This document shows positions 32,407 to 40,145 of a stretch of DNA of 64,000 bases, one piece after another. Numbering within the stretch: position 1 is the stretch's first letter; every line of letters starts with the position of its first letter. Below the pieces are notes generated by a model. It saw nothing but the letters and a program-made list of their open reading frames with translations, made no database searches and was not told where the DNA came from. Position numbers and translations under genes: made by a program. The DNA is from CAYXLI01 sp964464925 (GTDB lineage: Bacteria > Acidobacteriota > Terriglobia > Bryobacterales > Bryobacteraceae): NCBI GenBank assembly GCA_964464925.1, contig CAYXLI010000005.1, forward strand, positions 124,001 through 188,000, in the 5' to 3' direction.

Positions 32407-33359
32407 GAGCTGCCGATCATGATTCCGGCGGCAAAAACAAGCGCGCCGCCAAGCACAACCTGGAAGGCCGCCGAAACCCACGGCGAATCCATATAGCGGT
32501 GGCGAATGAAGCTGATTGCCGCAAGTTCAGCGACGACAACTACAGCCGCCACCGCCGTTGCTACCTGGAAATCTCCGAGCAGGTAAGGAAGCGTGTGGCC
32601 AATGCCGCCGGCGGTGGTCATCAGCCCGCAGACGACTCCACGAATCCACGGGTGCCCACGCCCCGTAAGAGAGCCGTCATCGGATAACGCTTCAGCAAAG
32701 CCCATGGAGATGCCTGCGCCGACCGAGGCCGCAAGGCCTACGCGGAAGGCATCCCAACTATCGTGCGTAGCGAACGCAGCGGCGAAAAGTGGGGCGAGCG
32801 TAGAAACGGATCCGTCCATTAAACCGGCGAGACCGGGCTGCACGATCTGCAGTACGAAGAGCTTGCGGTTGGATTCGTCCTCTCTGTCGCGCACTTCCTG
32901 CGTGAGGCTCTTCTCCAGTTCTTCCGCGGCGTGTGTGTGGCGGCGCTCGGCTTCGGCGAGATCGCCGAGGAGTTTGCGGGTTGACGCATCGGTCACACGC
33001 TCCATCGACCGTTCATAAAAGCGGCGCGTTTCCAGTTCCATGAGTTCGGCCTGCTTGCGAACGGTGTTGATGCCGAGGGGGCGCACGAGCCAAACTGGTC
33101 GCCGCGTCACGAAGCCATTCACATCCTGACGTCGGATGAGAGGGATGTGGTCGCCGAAGCGGTGCCGAAACTGATCGATCAGCGCGGCGCGGTGGCGAGA
33201 CTCCTCTTCCTGCATTTCGGTGAAGATTTCGGCAGTCGCGGGGTAGGTCTCCCGGAGTCCTTCCGCGAAGTCGGCGTAGACGCGCCCGTCCTCCTCTTCG
33301 AGCGAGATGGCCAGGGCAAGGATTTCGCGCTCGGTGAGGTCCTTGAAGTTTTTCGCCAT
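32403..33359 (-). CDS. mbfA: MbfA-like iron exporter (ferritin-like plus VIT1 domain)
   Basis: A 318-residue protein with two domains. The N-terminal ~165 residues form a ferritin-like di-iron domain: 'ISLEEEDGRVYADFAEGLRE', 'MQEEESRHRAALIDQF', 'LMELETRRFYERSMERV', 'LAEAERRHTHAAEELE', with ExxH-type ligands. The C-terminal half is a VIT1/CCC1-type membrane domain ('VQPGLAGLMDGSVSTLAPLF', 'GAGISMGFAEALSDDGSLTG'). This combination is the erythrin-vacuolar iron transport family; MbfA of alphaproteobacteria exports iron under iron or peroxide stress. The start is the ATG at 33359; earlier starts add unrelated residues. Its stop codon overlaps that of uxaE (convergent). Confidence 0.88.
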   Translation of the reverse strand: MAKNFKDLTEREILALAISLEEEDGRVYADFAEGLRETYPATAEIFTEMQEEESRHRAALIDQFRHRFGDHIPLIRRQDVNGFVTRRPVWLVRPLGINTVRKQAELMELETRRFYERSMERVTDASTRKLLGDLAEAERRHTHAAEELEKSLTQEVRDREDESNRKLFVLQIVQPGLAGLMDGSVSTLAPLFAAAFATHDSWDAFRVGLAASVGAGISMGFAEALSDDGSLTGRGHPWIRGVVCGLMTTAGGIGHTLPYLLGDFQVATAVAAVVVVAELAAISFIRHRYMDSPWVSAAFQVVLGGALVFAAGIMIGSS

Positions 33360-33392
33360 GAAGTAATCAGGATACGCGAAACTGGTGAGGAA

Positions 33393-34013
33393 ATGCCTTC
33401 GGGAATGCATGTGGATGGGGCTTTGGCCTGGCGTCTGCGCACCGGCGCTGACCTGCGCACCTTATTGCCGCTGGACGCGACGCTGCTGGGCAGATACCAG
33501 TCTCAGGAAGTGAGCTTTCTGGCCGGGCAATTCGGTGTCGGCGGTTCCGTGAAGGGCCAGCGGTCTATGGTGTACTTGAAACCCGCGCAGACGGTGCTGA
33601 TCCTGGACTGGATTATTCCAGGAACGAACGCGGGACCTTGGCAGTGGACCTATACGGCACCGGAGGACCTGGACGCGCATGTACTGATGTCGGACCCCTA
33701 CCTGATTACCCTGCAGCCAAAAGGACATCGCGCGCCCGAACTGATCCGCGAAATCGACCTGATTGGCGTATCCATTTCGGGCTGGTACATTTGGTTTCAC
33801 CGCGACGTGGTTTCGGCGCAGTCCGCCGTTTCCTTTTTGCTGGAAGCAGGGGATGACGCGCAGTTTCTGCTGACAGGCCTGGCTCCGGGAGCCTGGGAAA
33901 TGTGGCAGGACGGATGGCTGCAGGAGTCGCCGTTACGCGTGCCTCCAGAGGCTGGGGCGGCATACTGGAAGGGTAAGCGCGGCAGTTATTTCCTACGGCG
34001 GCTGACGAGGTAG
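33393..34013 (+). CDS. Hypothetical protein, beta-rich
   Basis: A ~206-residue protein that I do not recognise. It has no signal peptide or membrane segment. Visible features are a run of short beta-type segments ('QSMVYLKPAQTVLILDWIIP' region), several aromatic positions ('WQWTY', 'WYIWFHRD') and a C-terminal 'GKRGSYFLRRLTR'. The start is uncertain: the open frame reaches back to 33147, but that part is antisense to the mbfA-like gene, so the ATG at 33393 or 33405 is more likely. It is divergent from mbfA and is followed closely by the amidotransferase-like gene on the same strand. Confidence 0.5.
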   Translation: MPSGMHVDGALAWRLRTGADLRTLLPLDATLLGRYQSQEVSFLAGQFGVGGSVKGQRSMVYLKPAQTVLILDWIIPGTNAGPWQWTYTAPEDLDAHVLMSDPYLITLQPKGHRAPELIREIDLIGVSISGWYIWFHRDVVSAQSAVSFLLEAGDDAQFLLTGLAPGAWEMWQDGWLQESPLRVPPEAGAAYWKGKRGSYFLRRLTR

Positions 34014-34066
34014 TAGCCGTTTTGACGGGCGGCGCACATCTGATTCGTGTATTCTGCCAAGAAGGC

Positions 34067-34789
34067 ATGCATTATTTGCGGATTGGCCTGATCGGCGATT
34101 TTAGTCCGGACGTTGTGGCACATGAAGCCATCCCGAAGGCGCTAGCGCTGTCCGCGGATAAGATGGCGGCCAGCATCGAGCCCGTGTGGCTGCCGACCGT
34201 GAATCTGGTAGGGAAGCCGCTTTCCAGCCTGGAAGTTCTGGATGCATTCTGGTGCGTGCCTGGCAGCCCTTATGCAAGCATGGACGGCGCACTGCGGGCG
34301 ATCCGGTATGCGAGAGAGCGCGGCGTTCCTTTCCTGGGTACCTGCGGCGGATTTCAGCATGCGGTAATCGAATATGCGCGTGATGTACTGGGGTTGGAAG
34401 ACGCGGACCACGTTGAGTCGCATCCCGATGCGAAGATGCCGATTGTATCGCGGCTCTCCTGTTCGTTGGTAGAAGTTGAGGGCACGGTCCATCTCGCCGC
34501 CGGTAGCCAGCTACGGGAGGTCTACGGTACGGAGAGGGCGCGTGAGACGTATCACTGCAACTTCGGACTGAATGCCCAATACCGGCCGCTGTTCGATGAG
34601 AGCCAGATGCGTATCACGGCCGTCGACGATTCAGGCGAGCCGCGTGGAATCGAATTGCGCGGGCATCCATTCTTCGTGGCGACCCTGTTTCAGCCCGAGA
34701 GGTCCGCACTGCACGGAGAGATCCACCCGGTTGTGAGTGCGTTTCTGAAGGCTGCATTCCGCGGATCCGGTATAGCAGCGAAGGCGTAA
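34067..34789 (+). CDS. CTP synthase C-terminal-like (class I amidotransferase fold) protein
   Basis: A 240-residue stand-alone relative of the glutaminase half of CTP synthase (PyrG). It has 'RIGLIGDF' at the N-terminus, 'DAFWCVPGSPYASMDGALRA' near 59-78, and the nucleophile elbow 'FLGTCGGFQHAVIEYARDVL' with Cys93. The C-terminal catalytic block reads 'ATLFQPERSAL': where class I amidotransferases have His-Pro-Glu, this has Gln209-Pro-Glu211. The Cys and Glu of the triad remain but the His is missing. This fits the family annotated in databases as 'CTP synthase C-terminal region-related (seleno)protein'; it lacks the synthetase half. Activity as a glutaminase is doubtful. The ATG at 34067 has AAGAAGG upstream. 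Confidence 0.82.
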   Translation: MHYLRIGLIGDFSPDVVAHEAIPKALALSADKMAASIEPVWLPTVNLVGKPLSSLEVLDAFWCVPGSPYASMDGALRAIRYARERGVPFLGTCGGFQHAVIEYARDVLGLEDADHVESHPDAKMPIVSRLSCSLVEVEGTVHLAAGSQLREVYGTERARETYHCNFGLNAQYRPLFDESQMRITAVDDSGEPRGIELRGHPFFVATLFQPERSALHGEIHPVVSAFLKAAFRGSGIAAKA

Positions 34790-34805
34790 AGACCGTACCT
34801 AGGCC

Positions 34806-35603
34806 TTATTTGGGTTTCGGTGCGTTCGCAGGCACGGCGAAGACGGCCCGCAGGGGGATCGTCTTGGTTGTCTGCAGCACCTGAAGCGCGATATCTACCA
34901 TCGGCTTCGGGCTCGGGTCGGGTGGAGTGTATTTGACGGTCAGCTTCGTCTTCTCTCCAGCCATAAGAACCTTTTTGTCGATAGAGATTTCCAGTCCCTT
35001 CGTGGCCGGATACTGAACGTCAAGGTTGACCTGGCCCGGCATACCGTTCGTAATTATTATTTCATCGGAGGATTTTTCAAAACTGCTCAGTTCGACGTTC
35101 TGCTTGCTGACCGTGACGCCCCCCATCACCTCCACAACAGAGATTTTCCGGATCGCGGGATCGGAGGGCGGCGCTTCACCCCTCTTAGAGAGATCGGCCA
35201 CCCCAAACGGGGTTTGCCTGGATCCTTCCTTCGGGATCACGTAACACCACTCGCCCTTTTCGATTTTCCAGTTCGTTGGCACGATCGGGCGAACAACCAT
35301 TACACCGATACGGGCACTTCGCCACTCCTGCGTAACCGGTGTCTTCACGACCGCTTTCGTGAAGTTATCGGAGTATTCGATCGTAGGGTCTTCGGACTTC
35401 AGGTACTTAGCCTTCGCTGACTCATAATAAGCATCCTTGGAGTCCTCGGCGACCAGTGCATCGACCTGACGGTACTTACCTTCGATCTGAAGCTGATAAA
35501 ACTTCTTCACTCGCTCACGAAGTGCCCGATCGATTTCGGGAGGCGCAGAAGTCGTTTGGGCGTAGGCGCACGAAAACAGCGCGAGCGCGAATAGGAACCG
35601 CAT
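34806..35603 (-). CDS. Secreted protein with NTF2-like and DUF1573-like parts
   Basis: A 265-residue exported protein (signal peptide 'MRFLFALALFSCAYAQ'). Residues ~20-110 have the helix-strand pattern of small NTF2-like domains ('RVKKFYQLQIEGKYRQVDAL'). Residues ~165-255 look like a DUF1573/Ig-like beta-sandwich: 'QNVELSSFEKSSDEIIITNG', 'MAGEKTKLTVKYTPPDP', 'TTKTIPLRAVFAV'. I cannot name a function; the second part is common in periplasmic and surface proteins of Bacteroidota and Acidobacteriota. The neighbouring gene (35670) is divergent. The gene ends 16 bp after the end of the convergent amidotransferase-like gene. Confidence 0.6.
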   Translation of the reverse strand: MRFLFALALFSCAYAQTTSAPPEIDRALRERVKKFYQLQIEGKYRQVDALVAEDSKDAYYESAKAKYLKSEDPTIEYSDNFTKAVVKTPVTQEWRSARIGVMVVRPIVPTNWKIEKGEWCYVIPKEGSRQTPFGVADLSKRGEAPPSDPAIRKISVVEVMGGVTVSKQNVELSSFEKSSDEIIITNGMPGQVNLDVQYPATKGLEISIDKKVLMAGEKTKLTVKYTPPDPSPKPMVDIALQVLQTTKTIPLRAVFAVPANAPKPK

Positions 35604-35669
35604 TCTTATAGTTTAGCTTGGGTTCGTTTCGTATGGTCCACGGCGTGCCGTCATGAGCGCCGGAGGTAA

Positions 35670-36332
35670 GTGGGAAAGATGCTCGATGCCGCATACAAAG
35701 TGAATGGCAGTCCGTTTCATAGATCTGGAATAAATCGCACAATCGGAAAGACTTCCAGCAGTTCCACAAGCTTTGCAAGTCAGCTTGACCGTAGCCTTGC
35801 ACAGACGACAGGCTCACGGCGCACGTCCCGGAATGAAACTCAGGCGAACGCCAGTTTGAAACAGGGTTCCGTCCTGATTCCAAAATCGCGCTCACTCGAT
35901 GTTTCGGGCCTGCAAAAGGCCAGCGCTCCAAAGAGCCTTCTGGCGATTGCCATGGACAAGCCTGTCAGCAACCAAGCCGTGACAGTAGCTGCGCCCAGCC
36001 CGCGTTTGGCGGAGGCGCGAGTGAGCCAGGTGGCCGATCCGGCTTTAAGCGTCGCGACCGTGACCAGTCCGCTGCCGGCAGACAGTACCGTCTCAACGGA
36101 CGACGGGTCGATTACAGCCCTGCAGCAGGCTCTGCAAGCCCAGGGAATCGACACGAGCGCGATGCACATGGAAGTGCACAACGACACAATCTCCTACATG
36201 ATGGGGAGTTATCAGGATCGCCAGCTAGTGGTTCAATTGCCCGGCGGCCGAGTTGCGAGCTACTCGGCAGACTTGGTTGCCAGGAATCCGAACGTGACGG
36301 TCACGGAGATGCGGGCCGAGCACATGGTGTAG
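35670..36332 (+). CDS. Hypothetical Ser/Ala-rich protein
   Basis: A ~220-residue protein that I do not recognise. The first 140 residues are low complexity and rich in Ser, Thr, Ala and Gln, probably disordered. A small folded C-terminal domain follows: 'ITALQQALQAQGIDTSAMHM', then 'YMMGSYQDRQLVVQLPGGRV'. The overall layout (disordered N-terminal region, short helical-beta C-terminus, no signal peptide) recalls proteins associated with flagellar hook-length control, but no flagellar gene is near and I do not claim it. The frame begins at a GTG (35670) with GGAGG just upstream; ATG at 35679 is an alternative. A strong terminator follows. Confidence 0.55.
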   Translation: MGKMLDAAYKVNGSPFHRSGINRTIGKTSSSSTSFASQLDRSLAQTTGSRRTSRNETQANASLKQGSVLIPKSRSLDVSGLQKASAPKSLLAIAMDKPVSNQAVTVAAPSPRLAEARVSQVADPALSVATVTSPLPADSTVSTDDGSITALQQALQAQGIDTSAMHMEVHNDTISYMMGSYQDRQLVVQLPGGRVASYSADLVARNPNVTVTEMRAEHMV

Positions 36333-36344
36333 CAACCAATGAAA

Positions 36345-36370
36345 AAAGGCGAGCCTCGCGGCTCGCCTTT
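36345..36370. terminator. Rho-independent terminator
   Basis: An 11-bp stem AAAGGCGAGCC / GGCTCGCCTTT with a TCGC loop. A-rich before and T-ended after, it sits between the plus-strand gene ending at 36332 and the minus-strand gene ending at 36391, so it can terminate both. Confidence 0.85.
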
Positions 36371-36390
36371 CGGTGTTGCGTTGGCTTCAG

Positions 36391-39300
36391 CTACTGAATG
36401 GCAATTGTCGAATCGTTGGAATAAACGGCTTGTCCGTCCGGTCCAACTTCGGCAAAGTTCAGCGAAACGTTCGATCCCGTGGGAGCATCGGCCGGCACCT
36501 GGAAGGTGATGGTGTAGAGTCCGATGGCACCCGGGACGTATTCCGACGAGATGGTAGGAACGCCAGCCCCATTCACACCGGTGATAATCTGCCCGTTGAC
36601 GAGCTGGTTCGGAAGACCGGCACGATTGGTACCGGTGGCAGGCGAGACGGCACCGAGCCCGGTGAGGTAGACCCGCACCGTTTCACCGCGTGTTGCCGGA
36701 TTCGACGGGCTTACAAAGCTGCCGTTCGAACGGAGGACCACGGCGAAGCGATTCTTGGAGGAATCGCTGGTCTCGAAGATGCCGGGCTGAACCGAGAGAA
36801 CGGGAACACCGGTGACCGTTGAGCTGGCGCCGCTCACATCGACAGTGACCGAGACAGTCCCGGGTCCGGTCAGTTCACAGGGAGCCTGAACTGTTACCTG
36901 CTCCTGCCCGTTCACATTCGAAACGGCGTAAATCGGCGCGGGCAAGCCACCGAAGGTGACGGTGACTCCGCTCAGAGTAGTCGGCAGTGCACCGACGAGG
37001 CTCGCTGGAGTGATAACCCCACGGAGGTTTGGCGCCAAACCGGTAGCGATGATGGAAACAATGCCGCAGGGGACGACGCCCTGTTGGAAGCTGGCGCCGT
37101 TGCGGAAGCTGTTCAGCGTCAGGACCGGACCGGGCAAGCGCGAAGTTAGATTGAATGTCGCGCTCAGGTTTCCAGCCGTGGCGGTGATCACAATCGGCCC
37201 GGCAGTCGCACCCGCAGTTGGGGTAACGGTCACCTCGCCCGCAGTGTTGGTGTTCGCTGATGGAGCGGAGAGGGTGGCCGAGCCGGACGTCACCGCGAAA
37301 TTGACAGCGACATTCGGGATGGCAGCTCCCGTGGTGTCGGTCAGCTTGACCGTAAGCGGCGCGAAAGCTGCGCCGACCAGAGCAGTCTGATTGTTGCCAC
37401 CGGTCGCCGTGAGGGCTCCAAAATTGGCGTTGATGGTGACGGTGAAGGTGGCAAGGACGGTGTTGCCTGCCTTGACCTGGATCTGTTGATCGCCGGGAGT
37501 ACTTCCAAGCCGAACGTTTGCCGAAACGCGTCCCTGATAATCAGAGGTGCCAATTACATTCGCAAGAGTGACCGCACCCGCATTGACCGGCTGGAACGTG
37601 ACTTGTACGCCGGGGAGAACGTTGCCGAATGCGTCGGTCACTACAGCAACGATAGGCAGCGGAAGTGTTGTTCCGGCGTTACCCTTCTGATTATTGCCGC
37701 TGGTAATGGAAGCAGTGGACGCGTCGCCCGGTGTCACGGTCAGGTTGACAGAACCCCGGACATTTTGACCACCGACAGTGATGGTCAAAGGCGTTACGCC
37801 GACTTTACCGCCCGCCTTCAGGTCGCAGGAAGCGATGCCGTTAGCATCTGAAAGCGGCATTCCGACGCAAGTGGCCGTCGGGCCCTGCGCGGCAGTGTAA
37901 GGCGATGTGAGTTCAATGCCGATACCGGGGATAGGTTGGCCGCTGGCCGGGCCACCCGTGGCGACGACCTGAACCGCGATAGCACCGGGTACCGTTTGGC
38001 CGGCCTTTACAGTGAGATTGCGTGCAGCGCCGGGAGCGGGAGCAATATCCAGCACCGTCGGATCCGGCAACTGCTGTCCGAGAGAACCGATGCTGAGATA
38101 AGTCACGACATTAAACGCAACGCTCTGATCTCCATACGCCGCGGTAATCGTATTCGCACCGAACGAACGGCTCGGGTCAATGTTGCTTGCGAGGAAAGAG
38201 ATGCTGGCCGCACCGGTCGCGTCCGTAACGCACGTTGCGCTTGTGCCGTTGTTCACGCACGTGGAAGCGGTACCAGTCCCGAGGCTAAAGGTTTGCAGTG
38301 TACCGGAGCCGCTGGTGATGGTGTAGGTCACCTGAGCGTTGGGGATGGGATTCCCTTTGACATCCTTCACGAGCACGGTCATGGGTTCGTTCGTCACGAA
38401 ATTTTCACGCACCATCTGGCCGTTGCCTGAAACGATCGAGACCGTGGAGGTTGCGCCACCGCCGCCAGTACCTCCGCCGGCGCCTCCACCGCCCGTCGCA
38501 GTACCGGTTGCGGTAATCGTAAACAGAGATTGCGGATTCCCTCCGCCCACGGACACGCTCAGGGTGGACTGACCTGCTGTGGTAGGCGCGGTCGCGAAAA
38601 CCTCAGCGTAGCCCTGCAGGTTGGTCTTGGTAGAGTTCGGTGAGAGAGTGGCAGTTGCGTCACTTGCCGAGAAGGTGACCGGCACGTTGTAGAGCGGCTT
38701 GCCGGTCGGATCGAGAACGCGGACAACCAGAGGGAGGAGCCGAGTGCCGGCCTGGGCCGTCTGGGTCCCATTAAATGCCTGGACGGAGCTGACGGTTCCT
38801 GTGTATCCCGCTCCGGTGAAGGCCAGGGTGTTGCCGCCGCTGCTTACGGCCTGCGCGCCGGAAAGGGAGGCGCTTGACAGGTCATATCGCGCCAGGAACG
38901 ACGCCGTGTTCATGTATAGATAGCGAGGCGTCGGACTCTCCGCGGACGGAATCAGAGCAAGGATATCGCCAGTAAGAGTCTGGCTGCCGAAAGTTGTTTG
39001 TGTGGCGGAAACATTGCTGAGGTTGATGTCGTAGAGCCGGTTATCCGAACCCAACGCGATCAGCCGGGTTCCGCCGACCGGAACGATCGTCGTTAAAGAA
39101 ACCTGCGTTCCCAGATTAGGAAATCCGATCGGGGCAGGCTTCTTCGAATCGAGATCCAGAACGATCAGATGCGATGAGGTGATCGGGGTCGCGTTCGTAA
39201 CGATGGCAAACTTTCCATCAGGCGTGAACACCGGGCGGCCGGGCAGTGCATTGATCGGAATTTCGTTCCTGGTCGTCAGGGTAATGGGATCGATTTCGTA

Positions 39301-39945
39301 TATCCGGTTTTGCGCTGTGGCATAGATCAATCCATTCGGGCCGGTGGCCACTGTGGTGTTGAAGCCAGGTAATAGATTCTGCGCGTTCTGCACGATCGTG
39401 TTTGTCCTGAGATCCAGTGCAAACAGAACCGAATTGTTCGCTAGTCCACCGGATGACTTACCAAGGATGTACGCCCGGGAAGAATCCAATGAGAAGCTGA
39501 CGTCGGCCGGAGCGCCGGTACCGCTCGGGGCAGGAATACTGGCCACCTCAGTATCCGTACTCGTATCAATGACGTGTATTGTATCGGCAAGCACGATCAG
39601 GCGGGAGCCATCCGGGCTCAACCCCGCAGCTTGGGGAGCAGCCTGATAATTGAGAGCCGCCTTTGAAGTGGAAGGCTGGAAATTCGTGTTGTCGACGAAG
39701 GTCACCGCGTTCACTGGCGACTTCGAAATGACGTAAAAGCGGGTTCCTCCCGGATTCGAGAAGACAGCGATCGGCTGGCCGCCTGTGTTAAACGAAGCCA
39801 AGGAAGCGAACGGCTCGCCTGAGTAGGCATACACGGGTTGCGTGGTGTTCTGAGTTGGCAGAACAAACACGTTCTGACCCGTAACGCTGCCTAGCAGAGC
39901 GCCAAGGTACAGCACCGCCAGTACCGAGGGTTTGTTGAGAGACAT
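36391..39945 (-). CDS. Giant secreted protein: beta-propeller, Ig-like repeats, TIGR03437 C-terminus
   Basis: A 1184-residue protein with a signal peptide ('VLAVLYLGALLGSVTGQ'). Residues ~30-380 look like a YVTN/beta-propeller ('VFSNPGGTRFYVISKSP', 'GLSPDGSRLIVLADTIHVID', 'VFTPDGKFAIVTNATP'). Residues ~395-930 contain several Big_1-like Ig domains with the theme 'V.V.D..GNP...V.VTF....G......TD..G.A'. The last ~230 residues match the TIGR03437 C-terminal domain typical of Solibacter-type proteins ('SNPATRGETVRVYLTGLGAV'). It is probably a cell-surface adhesin or matrix protein. The start is ATG 39945 with AGAGGTG upstream. Confidence 0.83.
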   Translation of the reverse strand: MSLNKPSVLAVLYLGALLGSVTGQNVFVLPTQNTTQPVYAYSGEPFASLASFNTGGQPIAVFSNPGGTRFYVISKSPVNAVTFVDNTNFQPSTSKAALNYQAAPQAAGLSPDGSRLIVLADTIHVIDTSTDTEVASIPAPSGTGAPADVSFSLDSSRAYILGKSSGGLANNSVLFALDLRTNTIVQNAQNLLPGFNTTVATGPNGLIYATAQNRIYEIDPITLTTRNEIPINALPGRPVFTPDGKFAIVTNATPITSSHLIVLDLDSKKPAPIGFPNLGTQVSLTTIVPVGGTRLIALGSDNRLYDINLSNVSATQTTFGSQTLTGDILALIPSAESPTPRYLYMNTASFLARYDLSSASLSGAQAVSSGGNTLAFTGAGYTGTVSSVQAFNGTQTAQAGTRLLPLVVRVLDPTGKPLYNVPVTFSASDATATLSPNSTKTNLQGYAEVFATAPTTAGQSTLSVSVGGGNPQSLFTITATGTATGGGGAGGGTGGGGATSTVSIVSGNGQMVRENFVTNEPMTVLVKDVKGNPIPNAQVTYTITSGSGTLQTFSLGTGTASTCVNNGTSATCVTDATGAASISFLASNIDPSRSFGANTITAAYGDQSVAFNVVTYLSIGSLGQQLPDPTVLDIAPAPGAARNLTVKAGQTVPGAIAVQVVATGGPASGQPIPGIGIELTSPYTAAQGPTATCVGMPLSDANGIASCDLKAGGKVGVTPLTITVGGQNVRGSVNLTVTPGDASTASITSGNNQKGNAGTTLPLPIVAVVTDAFGNVLPGVQVTFQPVNAGAVTLANVIGTSDYQGRVSANVRLGSTPGDQQIQVKAGNTVLATFTVTINANFGALTATGGNNQTALVGAAFAPLTVKLTDTTGAAIPNVAVNFAVTSGSATLSAPSANTNTAGEVTVTPTAGATAGPIVITATAGNLSATFNLTSRLPGPVLTLNSFRNGASFQQGVVPCGIVSIIATGLAPNLRGVITPASLVGALPTTLSGVTVTFGGLPAPIYAVSNVNGQEQVTVQAPCELTGPGTVSVTVDVSGASSTVTGVPVLSVQPGIFETSDSSKNRFAVVLRSNGSFVSPSNPATRGETVRVYLTGLGAVSPATGTNRAGLPNQLVNGQIITGVNGAGVPTISSEYVPGAIGLYTITFQVPADAPTGSNVSLNFAEVGPDGQAVYSNDSTIAIQ

Positions 39946-40090
39946 GTACACCTCTGAAGAGAAATGACAAACTTGTGGCTGGACGCGGAAATACATCAGT
40001 AGTGTAGCACTAACATAGTACGCGTGGAATGTTTTTTATGTAGTACGGAATAGGGTTTAAGAAGGAGGAAACGGGCGGGATAAAAACAAA

Positions 40091-40118
40091 GCGGGAGGAG
40101 AGTTTCCTCTCCTCCCGC
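40091..40118 (-). terminator. Strong rho-independent terminator
   Basis: A 12-bp perfect GC-rich stem GCGGGAGGAGAG / CTCTCCTCCCGC around TTTC. On the minus strand the stem is followed by TTTGTTTTTA. It sits 28 bp after the stop of the 40146-42047 gene. The strength suggests a highly expressed gene. Confidence 0.9.
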
Positions 40119-40145
40119 GATGGTTAGGCTTTACGGCCCGACGAC

